The notes below the pieces were generated by a model that searched no databases, was not told the origin of the DNA, and was given only the letters and a program-made list of their open reading frames with translations. Positions 8,508 through 15,916 of a stretch of DNA of 64,000 bases are shown here, in pieces. Each line of letters opens with the position of its first letter. Within the stretch, counting starts at the first letter, position 1. Source of the stretch: UBA4971 sp900019985 (GTDB lineage Bacteria; Bacillota; SHA-98; UBA4971). The translations under genes were made by a program, and so were the position numbers. The DNA is taken from assembly GCA_050949175.1 (NCBI GenBank), contig JBMNFG010000011.1, forward strand, positions 310,001 to 374,000, written 5' to 3'.

Positions 8508-9660
8508 ATGCTCATCTGCGCACGCTGCGGCAACCGAGTATCCTGCCGATGCAAAGATATGGAGATGCACGTGTAAGGGAGAACTGGAATACCGGCCTGA
8601 AAGAAAAAGAGATATCGCTTTTGCCGAGTGCCAGGCTCGGCCGGTGCATTCCATTTGGAGATATCGTCAGGTTTTCCCACCTGTGGATGACAAAAATATC
8701 GTAAGCCTTGGCGAAGGATCAACTCCTATCATCAGCGCCAGGTGGCACGACTTTCCCGTCCGGTTTAAACTGGACTTCCTTTGCCCCACCGGATCCTACA
8801 AAGACCGCGGTTCTTCAGTGATGATATCGTGGCTGAAGCAGATGGGCATAAGATCAGTAGTGGAAGACTCATCGGGAAACGCAGGGGCCTCAGTTGCAGC
8901 ATACGCGGCAAGAGCAGGTATGGACTGTACGATATTTGTCCCGTCTGATACATCTCCTGCAAAGCTGACACAGATAAGAGCCTACGGTGCAAAAGTGCGG
9001 CCTATCAGCGGAACAAGACAAGATGTGGCTTTGGCTTGCCAAAGAGCTGTAGAAGAGGATCGCAGCGGACAAGCCTTCTACGCCAGTCATAACTGGAATC
9101 CTTTCTTTTTGGAAGGCATGAAAACCCTTGCCTATGAAATCTTTGAGCAATGTAGGCAAGAAGGATCAATGCCTGACTGGGTCGTTGTGCCTGCAGGTTA
9201 CGGAAGCGTCGCTCTGGGTGCATATGGAGGGTTCAGGAACCTTATGAACTGTGGTATGCTCGACAAACTTCCGAAGCTCATCGTTGTGCAAGCTGAAAAC
9301 TGTGCCCCGCTTTACCAGGCATTCCTTCGCGGTGACACACATGTTACACCTGTCAAGGGAGAAAAAACGGCAGCCGAAGGAATCGCATGCAGCAACCCCA
9401 TTCGAGGTGCTCAAATCCTTTACGCAGTAAGGGACTCAGGCGGATTCGTAATGGCAGTCAGCGAACGAGAAATCCATTCAGCCACTCAGGAACTGGCAGA
9501 GGACGGAATCTATGTAGAACCGACATCTGCCGTCGTGGCAGCTGCCTTAAGCCGCTTAATCAGTGAGGGAATAATCGGAGGAAACGAAGTGCCTCTTGGA
9601 ATTCTTACTGGAACAGGCCTTAAAGCAGGTTACTACTATGACAGTATCTACCAAAGCTAG
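8508..9660 (+). CDS. Threonine synthase-like PLP enzyme, 1-nt frameshift near the 5' end
   Basis: PLP-dependent enzyme of the threonine synthase/tryptophan-synthase-beta fold family. The long frame (from GTG 8644) has the PLP lysine motif PTGSYKDRG and the SSGNAGAS phosphate-contact loop. The true start is probably ATG 8508, 9 nt after GAGGAGGG. It reads MLICARCGN, the start of the family's zinc ribbon, but runs to a stop at 8574-8576. The rest of the ribbon (EYPADAKIWRCTCKGELEY) is in the next frame, with no start codon of its own. Skipping one base near 8535 restores a full N-terminus of about 383 residues in total. The intact core suggests the lesion is recent, recoded or a sequence error. 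The 3' end overlaps the convergent HD-GYP gene by 4 bp. Confidence 0.8.
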
Positions 9661-10619
9661 CTGCCTGCTCTTTGCGGGGCCTCTGAGAACCGCTTATATT
9701 CACCGAAGCTGACATCAGGGGGATAAGCGCTGATAACGTCAATAAGCGCTTCAACTACTTTCGGGTCAAACTGTGTCCCTGAACAACGCCTTAATTCAGC
9801 TATGATTTCATCATTGGTCATGGCTTTGCGATAAGGCCTTTCAGAACTCATCGCATCGAAAGCATCTACAACCGAAATAATACGGGCCTCAATTAGGATC
9901 TCGTCTCCCTTCAAGCCTAAGGGATAACCCGTACCGTCATAGCGTTCATGGTGCTGCTCGATAATGGGGCCTGCGTTCTTCAGGAATGTCTTCTCAATTA
10001 TGGCTCTTCCTGCAGAAGGATGCTTTCTTATCTCTTCCCATTCTTCAGGAGTCAAAGGCCCGGTTTTCTTTAGTATTTGACTGGGTATACCCATTTTCCC
10101 AATGTCATGTAAAAGGGCAGCATATATCAGCAATTCCAATCTATCAGGAGAAAGCTTCATCCTTTCTCCGACCAACTTGGACAGACTCTGGATACGCTCG
10201 CAATGTTCTTGAGTGTGGCTGTCCTTTCGCTCAACTTCTTTGGCAAGAGCGACGAGACCCTGAATCTCGTCGCTCAGCACGTGAAAAACGGGTTGTGAGG
10301 ACATGTAAAGGAGTGTAACGCCGGTTTCAGTTCTAAAGTACACATCCTTCATAAGATGGGTGACAGTAATGAAATCTCCTGAACTAAGGCGAGTTGTCCG
10401 CCCTCTCTCATCTCTAAAAACCAATACTCCGTCAAGGATGAAGTAGAATTCAAAACCGTTCCAGTCCGGCTCGCATGCTAAAGTTATGTGGGAATTCGGG
10501 GCGATGTACTGCTTCATCACCTCGATTCCATTGCCTTTGGCCAGGAGCCTGATTTCTGTCGATTTCTTTTTCGCCTGTTCGATAAAATCAGACTCCCGAC
10601 CGATATGGAGCCCATTCAT
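9657..10619 (-). CDS. Cupin-HD-GYP fusion, putative cyclic-di-GMP phosphodiesterase
   Basis: A 320-residue cytoplasmic protein. Residues about 35-108 look like a small cupin/RmlC-like sensory domain (EFYFILDGVLVFRDERGRTTRLSSGDF). Residues about 125-300 form an HD-GYP domain with LLHDIGKMGIP (HD at 171-172), RKHPSAG and the signature HHERYDGTGYP at about 223-233. HD-GYP proteins hydrolyse c-di-GMP to GMP; the cupin part would sense a small ligand or act in assembly. There is no receiver domain or membrane segment. The gene is convergent with the threonine synthase-like gene. Confidence 0.87.
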   Translation of the reverse strand: MNGLHIGRESDFIEQAKKKSTEIRLLAKGNGIEVMKQYIAPNSHITLACEPDWNGFEFYFILDGVLVFRDERGRTTRLSSGDFITVTHLMKDVYFRTETGVTLLYMSSQPVFHVLSDEIQGLVALAKEVERKDSHTQEHCERIQSLSKLVGERMKLSPDRLELLIYAALLHDIGKMGIPSQILKKTGPLTPEEWEEIRKHPSAGRAIIEKTFLKNAGPIIEQHHERYDGTGYPLGLKGDEILIEARIISVVDAFDAMSSERPYRKAMTNDEIIAELRRCSGTQFDPKVVEALIDVISAYPPDVSFGEYKRFSEAPQRAGS

Positions 10620-10662
10620 GTAACCACCCTATTAGGCACATCCGATTTCTGTGTATAAAGCT

Positions 10663-11028
10663 TTAGAGACCTGCGACTCTCATAGGATCTATTAAGACAT
10701 TATAACCGCCGATTTCTACTTCAATCACATAACAGACTACCTCTACTCCGCGCTTTGCAGCGAACTCAATGCAGTCATCGGCGATTTTCTGCGTCTTCTT
10801 AAGCAACCATTCAATTGCTTTCTCTACTTGCTTAGGATTCTCGGCTTTCTTCTGAGCTTGAGCCACTGCGTCCCAGATCTGCTCGTTGGCCTTGTCTACT
10901 TTCTTCTGGACCTGCTCAAGATTCTTGCCTGGAGGCGGCCCGCCTTTGGCCTCGCACAGCGTGATGCCGGCAGACAACACCATTACCAGGACGGTCACAA
11001 AAGCCACAACTCTCCATGACCTTCGCAT
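10663..11028 (-). CDS. Small secreted coiled-coil protein, unknown function
   Basis: A 121-residue protein I do not recognise. An N-terminal signal peptide (about residues 1-27, VVAFVTVLVMVLSAGITLCEA) is followed by a charged, probably helical region (NLEQVQKKVDKANEQIWDAVAQAQKKAENPKQVEKA) and a short C-terminal hydrophobic patch. The ribosome binding site AGGAGGTAAGACGTC before ATG is strong, so it is likely translated. The leader upstream is highly structured. The Cys near the signal end is in ITLCEA, which is not a clear lipobox. Confidence 0.7.
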   Translation of the reverse strand: MRRSWRVVAFVTVLVMVLSAGITLCEAKGGPPPGKNLEQVQKKVDKANEQIWDAVAQAQKKAENPKQVEKAIEWLLKKTQKIADDCIEFAAKRGVEVVCYVIEVEIGGYNVLIDPMRVAGL

Positions 11029-11050
11029 GACGTCTTACCTCCTTAGCCTA

Positions 11051-11124
11051 TGTTGTAATTGAATTCAGCCCTTTAGGCTGAATAATCACCTGCCGCAGGT
11101 TGCGAGCAGGTGATCAGTACAACA
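11051..11124 (-). promoter_or_regulatory. Three-way-junction-like structured leader of the small secreted protein
   Basis: An outer stem TGTTGTA (11051-11057) with TACAACA (11118-11124) encloses two hairpins. One is TTCAGCC (11064-11070) with GGCTGAA (11076-11082). The other is ATCACCTGC (11085-11093) with GCAGGTGAT (11106-11114). All helices are perfect. On the minus strand the structure ends about 10 nt before the AGGAGG of the gene at 11028, a position suited to cis regulation or mRNA stabilisation. I do not recognise a known riboswitch. Confidence 0.55.
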
Positions 11125-11592
11125 AATGAAGCTGGAGGTCTCAAAAGACGTCTGAACCTGCCGGCAACCTGGCGATCATAGGTGAAAATCACCCTTAGAC
11201 CCATGGTTTTGCGTCGCTTTCTTTGGAAAGCTTTGCCCTTATCGGCCAAGACTCAGTTTCTCGTATTCTGTATTGTCAAACGAAAACACTGCCATCATCA
11301 AATTTCGCCATCCCTCTGGATTTTCCTTCTTAGATCGACCATTATTGAGAAATTTGCTCTTTCTTGCCACACTGCTACAGGGTTCGCCGAGCAAAACTCA
11401 TGAAAGATCATGCAGCCTAGCATCTGAATAATTAGGTCTAACAGCGGATTACCATGCATGAATGCTGAATAACAGAAGCCTATACTGAATAACAAAAGCT
11501 AGTACTGGAGAATGGAGGGTAACCGTAAACAACTGATGCTCCATGGGATCGATTCTACTGATGTTCCATGGAATCAAGCATGACGAAATAGA
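11125..11592. other. Intergenic stretch, no convincing gene
   Basis: No reading frame here has a good start context. Short degenerate direct repeats are visible: CTGAATAACA twice about 21 bp apart near 11465-11495, and ACTGATGYTCCATGGRATC twice 25 bp apart (11532 and 11557). These resemble the decayed tandem repeats elsewhere in the window. Confidence 0.5.
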
Positions 11593-11667
11593 TGGAGCCG
11601 GCGGTGGGAATTGAACCCACAACCTGCGCATTACGAGTGCGCCGCTCTGCCATTGAGCTACGCCGGC
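11593..11667 (-). tRNA. tRNA-Thr (anticodon CGT)
   Basis: The reverse strand folds as a full cloverleaf. The acceptor GCCGGCG pairs with CGCCGGC, the D arm is GCTC...GAGC, and the anticodon stem GCGCA/TGCGC carries loop CTCGTAA (anticodon CGT, threonine). The T arm is GTGGG-TTCAATT-CCCAC. Discriminator T and the 3' CCA are encoded (11593-11596). It stands alone, with no neighbouring tRNA. Confidence 0.95.
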
Positions 11668-11711
11668 AAAAAACTGTTTCCTTACTGCATAAACTCAGAT
11701 TCAGAGTTCAT

Positions 11712-11960
11712 CTACGCCTGATTCAGAGTCTACATCTATCTATCCCTGATCCGGAATCTATATCTATCCACGCTTGATCCAGATCTATGTCTGCCTACGC
11801 CTGATCCAGATCTATGCCTAACTACGCCTGATTCACAATCTGTGTGTATCCACGCCTGATCCGGAACCTATGTCTAACTACGCCGGATTCAAAACCTATA
11901 TTTGTTTACACCTGATCCGGAGTCTTTGTCTATCTACGCCTGATTCAATACGTATCGTTA
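11712..11960. repeat. 28-bp degenerate tandem repeat field, about 9 units
   Basis: About nine consecutive units of 27-28 bp follow the pattern CTACGCCTGATYCRGANTCT ... ATCTAT. Unit lengths read by eye are 28, 28, 27, 27, 28, 28, 28, 28 and a partial one. Units differ at about a quarter of positions, indicating old amplification. There is no open frame of note. The field lies between tRNA-Thr and the 14-bp repeat field. Confidence 0.8.
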
Positions 11961-12038
11961 GTATATCATGAAGAAAACGCTATGTAAATCAGGCTCCGGC
12001 ACGACGAATCTTACATCATCTCTCCGGCACCTGTTTAA

Positions 12039-12304
12039 GATCTCCCATTAAGATCTCCCATTTGGAATAACCGATTCAAGATTGCCGATTTAACATCACC
12101 CATTCAAGATTGCCGATTTAACATCACCCATTCAAGATTACCCATTTAAGATTACCGATTTGAGATCATCGACTTGAGAGCACCTGTTTGAGATCGCCTA
12201 GTTAAGCTTACCTATTTAAGCTTACCTATTTGAGCTTGCCGATTTTAGATTACCGATTCAGGAATCAGCGGTTCGAAATCACCGGTTCGAAATCAGCGGT
12301 TCGA
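12039..12304. repeat. 14-bp degenerate tandem repeat field, about 19 units
   Basis: About nineteen head-to-tail units of 14 bp (one of 13, one of 15) follow GATNNCCNATTTAA, for example GATTGCCGATTTAA, GATTACCGATTTGA and GCTTACCTATTTAA. The last three units have drifted to AATCAGCGGTTCGA. Unit length is exactly half that of the adjacent 28-bp field. The stretch is non-coding and AT-rich, directly upstream of dyad array A. Confidence 0.85.
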
Positions 12305-12404
12305 CGGCAACAATCCGGGATTAAGTATTGTAAGGCCTTAATTATGTTACTCCAGGGTCTATCAACGGCGTAACCTCCATCACCTCCTCCGGGATAACCC
12401 TGAG

Positions 12405-12910
12405 ATGGTCGAAAAACAGCCACCCATCGGCTCTTTGGTGGCAGCTTTTCTACCACAGTTTTGAGCGTAGGCTCTAAAATGGTAGAGTCTCGCCCACCAG
12501 GAGGCCTAAAGGTGGAAGGTTTTCTACCATGATCAGGCGTTAAGGTGGTAGGATATCGACCACCACGCCTCCCATAATCTTACAAATCATGGTTTGGTGG
12601 TCGAAACTCGCCCACATTTTCTGAAAAGGTGGGCGAAAAACTGCCACACTTTCCAAAAAAGTGGTAGAGAATCTACCACCTGAGGCCCAAAAAGGCCCCA
12701 AAATACGCTTGAAGCCTGAAAATGTGGTCGATTCTCTACCACCTGAGGTGGTTTGGGTGGTTCAAAATCTCCCATTTATGAGCGTTTGCTCGAAAAAATC
12801 CAAAAGGGTGGTCGAAATTGTGCCACCTCTTCGAGGAAAGGTGGCTGAAAACCTACCATTTAGGAGCGTTTGCCCGGAACAATCGCAAGCGAGGGTCGAT
12901 ATTGAACCGG
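12405..12910 (+). repeat. Phased dyad array A: 13 copies of a 19-bp palindrome
   Basis: Thirteen 19-bp imperfect palindromes of form GTGGNNGANNNTCNNCCAC start at 12405, 12438, 12479, 12512, 12545, 12597, 12629, 12661, 12724, 12757, 12808, 12841 and 12892 (the last degenerate). The copy at 12661 is perfect: GTGGTAGAGAATCTACCAC. The outer GTGG/CCAC arms are nearly constant while the inner bases vary without pairing compensation. Spacings are 33, 41, 33, 33, 52, 32, 32, 63, 33, 51, 33 and 51 bp. Some long spacers contain a GAGCGTTTGCTC hairpin. A second array at 42656-43235 has the same order and spacing. No ribosome binding site supports the small frames here. Function unknown. Confidence 0.88.
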
Positions 12911-13180
12911 CGTTTTTCCAAAGTATTGTAGATTTGTGGCCACCTGGCGTAGCTAAATATGCATTAGGGTCCATACCTTTACAGGGGACTCATTTTTTGT
13001 AAACTTATACTACATCTTGGAAGGAATATTTCAGTATATATCGAATAAATCAATTGCCATGCCTATGCTATTGGGTAGATATGAAGAGGAAAGACAGGGA
13101 TTTTAGGGGGTTGAGATAAGGGCAAATAAACAGTTGAGTGAACTCCGCGTATATAAACAATTTAAAGGGAGGAAGCCATC

Positions 13181-14269
13181 GTGAAGTTCCGAAGATGGAC
13201 TGTTTTGGTTTGCGCACTTGCCATGTTGTCCATGTTTGCTATTGGTATGAGTGGGATATCGGCAGCCTCTGACAAGTTCAAGGTCGGATTCATTTATTCC
13301 AGTCCAGTCGGAGATATGGGATGGGCTTACGAACACAACAGAGGTAGGCTTTACCTTGTAGAGAAGCTACCTGACGTAGAAACTGTTTATGTAGAGAATG
13401 TGCCTGAATCAAGTGATGCTGAGAGAGTCTTGACCCAGTTGGCAGAGGCAGGTTGTAAAGTCATCTTCGCTTGCAGTTTTGGCTACATGGATTTCGTCCA
13501 CGCAGTTGCTGAACGCTACCCCGATGTAATCTTCATGCACAACACAGGATTCAAAACCGCAGAAAACGTCGGCATATACTTCGGAAGAATATATCAAGCA
13601 AGATATCTCACAGGTATGGTTGCAGGAAAAATGACTGAATCCAACCTTGTCGGATATGTTGCAGCCATGCCTATTCCCGAGGTAGTAAGAGGTATTAACG
13701 CATTTGCTCTCGGTGTGCGAAGCGTAAATCCGGACGCTGTAGTAAAAGTCGTTTGGACAAACACTTGGTATGACCCGGCCAGGGAGAAAGATGCTGCAAA
13801 GAGCTTGATTGAAGCAGGCTGTGACATCATTGCCCAGCACCAGAACAGCCCTGCACCGCAGCAGGCTGCTGGAGAAGCAGGTGTATACGGCATTGGCTAT
13901 AACACCGACATGAGGCAGTTCGCTCCTGACGCCGTGCTCACCAACCCCGTATGGAACTGGGGCCCGTTCTATGTTGAGTGTGTTGAAGCAGTAATGAACG
14001 GAACGTGGAAATCGCCATATGACTACTGGGGCGGCCTGGAGGACGGAGTAGTCGACATAGGTCCGTACGGCCCGATGGTTCCGGAAGATATCAAAGAGCT
14101 TGTCATTAAGAAGAAGGCGGAAATAGCTCAAGGCGAGTTCAAGGTGTTTGAAGGGCCGATCAAGGACAATCAGGGTGTCTTGAGAGTTCAACCCGGACAG
14201 GTAATGACCGACGCTGAACTTCTCAGCTTCGACTGGTTCGTCGAAGGAGTAGAAGGTACGCTCAACTAA
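13181..14269 (+). CDS. BMP-family (PnrA/Med-like) ABC transporter substrate-binding protein
   Basis: A 362-residue extracytoplasmic binding protein of the basic-membrane-protein family, which in characterised members binds purine nucleosides. There is a signal peptide at residues 1-29 (LVCALAMLSMFAIGMSGISAAS), then KVGFIYSSPVGDMGWAYEHNRG, the family's N-terminal pattern. The signal has no lipobox cysteine, unusual for a monoderm Firmicute. GTG 13181 is the start, with AAAGGGAGG 7-8 nt upstream. It heads an operon with an ATPase and two permeases. The 270 bp upstream carry CGTATATAAAC at 13148-13158, also found upstream of the GntR gene. Confidence 0.9.
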   Translation: MKFRRWTVLVCALAMLSMFAIGMSGISAASDKFKVGFIYSSPVGDMGWAYEHNRGRLYLVEKLPDVETVYVENVPESSDAERVLTQLAEAGCKVIFACSFGYMDFVHAVAERYPDVIFMHNTGFKTAENVGIYFGRIYQARYLTGMVAGKMTESNLVGYVAAMPIPEVVRGINAFALGVRSVNPDAVVKVVWTNTWYDPAREKDAAKSLIEAGCDIIAQHQNSPAPQQAAGEAGVYGIGYNTDMRQFAPDAVLTNPVWNWGPFYVECVEAVMNGTWKSPYDYWGGLEDGVVDIGPYGPMVPEDIKELVIKKKAEIAQGEFKVFEGPIKDNQGVLRVQPGQVMTDAELLSFDWFVEGVEGTLN

Positions 14270-14323
14270 GAAGATACTGCAACACAGCCTTCTAACAACT
14301 TCTTTATGAGCTGCCATGACTCG

Positions 14324-14352
14324 GGAAGGCCGACGACGCCTGTCGGCCTTCC
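14324..14352 (+). terminator. Strong hairpin between binding-protein gene and ATPase gene
   Basis: GGAAGGCCGAC (14324-14334) pairs perfectly with GTCGGCCTTCC (14342-14352), loop GACGCCT, followed by TCTTC. With little T-run it is more likely a partial terminator or 3' mRNA stabiliser that raises the level of the binding-protein message over the transporter genes. Confidence 0.55.
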
Positions 14353-14374
14353 TCTTCAACACGGAGGGTGGCAA

Positions 14375-15916
14375 ATGCCTCAAGAAGATGGAAATATCGT
14401 TGAAATGCACGGGATTACCAAACGCTTCCCAGGCGTGCTTGCCAATGAGAATGTAACGTTCTGTGTACGCAGCGGTGAAATCCATGCGCTTCTCGGGGAA
14501 AACGGAGCCGGAAAAAGCACTCTTATGAACATCCTGTCCGGGCTTTACAAGCCGGATGAAGGTGAGATTTTTGTAAAAGGCAAAAGAATACAAATAGGTT
14601 CGCCAAGACACGCGATAGAAGCCGGTATCGGCATGGTCCACCAACACTTTCGTCTGGTGGAAAATTTTTCTGTAGCTGAAAATATAACCCTGGGAATGTC
14701 AACTCCCAGATTCCTCCTGGATATGGCTGCTATTGAAGATGAAGTCTTGGCCCTGTCCAAAGAATACGGCCTTCAACTGGATCCCAAAGCGCAAATCTGG
14801 CAGCTGTCCGTAGGAGAGCAGCAGCGCGTTGAGATTGTAAAGATGCTGTACCGCCGCGCTGACGTCCTCATACTAGATGAACCCACAGCAGTCCTTACCC
14901 CCCAGGAAACTCGAGAACTCTTCGCAACACTGGAACGGATGAAAGAAACCGGACGCTCTATAATATTTATCACTCACAAACTCGAAGAAGTAATGCAAGT
15001 TGCAGACAGAGTCACAGTACTTCGCGCAGGCCGTGTAGCAGCGACTGCCGATAAAACGGATGTAACCTCAAGACAGCTTGCCAGTCTTATGGTCGGTAAA
15101 GAGTACTCTCCTACTCTTCCCGGTAAGACCGCACTTGAAACCGCTCCTGTCCTAACACTTTCTGACGTCACTGCGTACGGAGATCGCGGCACAGTGGCCT
15201 TGGACGGAGTCTCCCTTGAAGTCAAGGCAGGAGAAATCCTGGGCATAGCCGGTGTCGCCGGAAACGGACAACGGGAACTGACCGAAGTCATCACCGGTCT
15301 TAGAAAAACCACCTCAGGGACAATATCTCTTCTCGGGCAAGACATCACGAACAGAACTCCACTGGAGGTCATAAACAGTGGAGTAAGTTTTGTACCTGAA
15401 GACCGGTACGGAACAGGCATGGCGCCTAATCTAAGCCTGGTAGATAACGTCATTCTGAAGTCCTATCGGACACGCATTATGTGCAAAGGACCGTTTATCA
15501 ACTACGATGCTGCCAGACGCCAAACTCAGGGACTGGTAGAACAGTTCCAGGTGAAGTGTGCCGGGATTTATAGCAGGGCTCGGCTATTGTCCGGAGGCAA
15601 TGCCCAGAAGCTGCTCTTAGGAAGGGAAATCTCATCAGACCCTAAGCTGCTGATAGCAGCCTATCCCACGAGAGGCCTTGATATCGGGGCAGCTGAAGCC
15701 ATTCGAAGTATTCTCATTAACCAGCGCAACCAGGGGATAGCTATTCTTCTGATATCTGAGGATCTCGAAGAGCTGATGCGCTTATCCGACAGGATAGCGA
15801 TAATGTATGAAGGAAAGATCATGGGAACCCTTGACCGCGATGAATGGGATATCGAGCGTATCGGGCTCTTGATGGCAGGCGTCCGGGACGTCCAACACGA
15901 GGAGGCGCTTACATAA
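14375..15916 (+). CDS. Nucleoside/sugar ABC transporter ATPase with two ATP-binding domains
   Basis: A 513-residue protein with two fused ABC domains, as in NupO/YufO and RbsA-like importers. The first domain has Walker A GENGAGKST (41-49), signature LSVGEQQRVEI and Walker B VLILDEPTAVL. The second has a degenerate Walker A (GVAGNGQRE) and signature LSGGNAQKLLLGRE. ATG 14375 is preferred over an upstream in-frame start at 14306 because GGAGGGTGG lies just before it and the earlier frame runs through the hairpin. It powers the transporter with the BMP protein and the two permeases. Its stop overlaps the next start (TAATG). Confidence 0.92.
   Translation: MPQEDGNIVEMHGITKRFPGVLANENVTFCVRSGEIHALLGENGAGKSTLMNILSGLYKPDEGEIFVKGKRIQIGSPRHAIEAGIGMVHQHFRLVENFSVAENITLGMSTPRFLLDMAAIEDEVLALSKEYGLQLDPKAQIWQLSVGEQQRVEIVKMLYRRADVLILDEPTAVLTPQETRELFATLERMKETGRSIIFITHKLEEVMQVADRVTVLRAGRVAATADKTDVTSRQLASLMVGKEYSPTLPGKTALETAPVLTLSDVTAYGDRGTVALDGVSLEVKAGEILGIAGVAGNGQRELTEVITGLRKTTSGTISLLGQDITNRTPLEVINSGVSFVPEDRYGTGMAPNLSLVDNVILKSYRTRIMCKGPFINYDAARRQTQGLVEQFQVKCAGIYSRARLLSGGNAQKLLLGREISSDPKLLIAAYPTRGLDIGAAEAIRSILINQRNQGIAILLISEDLEELMRLSDRIAIMYEGKIMGTLDRDEWDIERIGLLMAGVRDVQHEEALT

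Noticed and set aside
11182..11403. 73-codon frame downstream of the small secreted protein gene
   Set aside because: No start context; lies in a stretch with decayed repeats; peptide composition is not protein-like.
12587..12775. Minus-strand 62-codon frame conserved in array B (42826-43068) with a peptide repeating PQVVENRPHF-like words
   Set aside because: No ribosome binding site. The spacing of 33 bp is a multiple of three, so any open frame yields repeated peptides. Conservation follows from DNA homology of the two arrays.
12405..12910. CRISPR array
   Set aside because: Repeats are imperfect palindromes with conserved, homologous spacers and variable spacing; no cas genes are nearby.
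11593..12910. Integrated element at the tRNA-Thr gene
   Set aside because: No integrase gene and no repeat of the tRNA 3' end is seen; the array lies on the 5' side of the tRNA.
12661..13002. Plus-strand 113-codon frame through array A
   Set aside because: It follows the dyad periodicity, has no good start context, and is not kept open in array B.
13409..14647. Long minus-strand frame (412 codons) opposite the BMP binding-protein gene
   Set aside because: It is the shadow of a well-supported gene on the plus strand, with no family resemblance or ribosome binding site.
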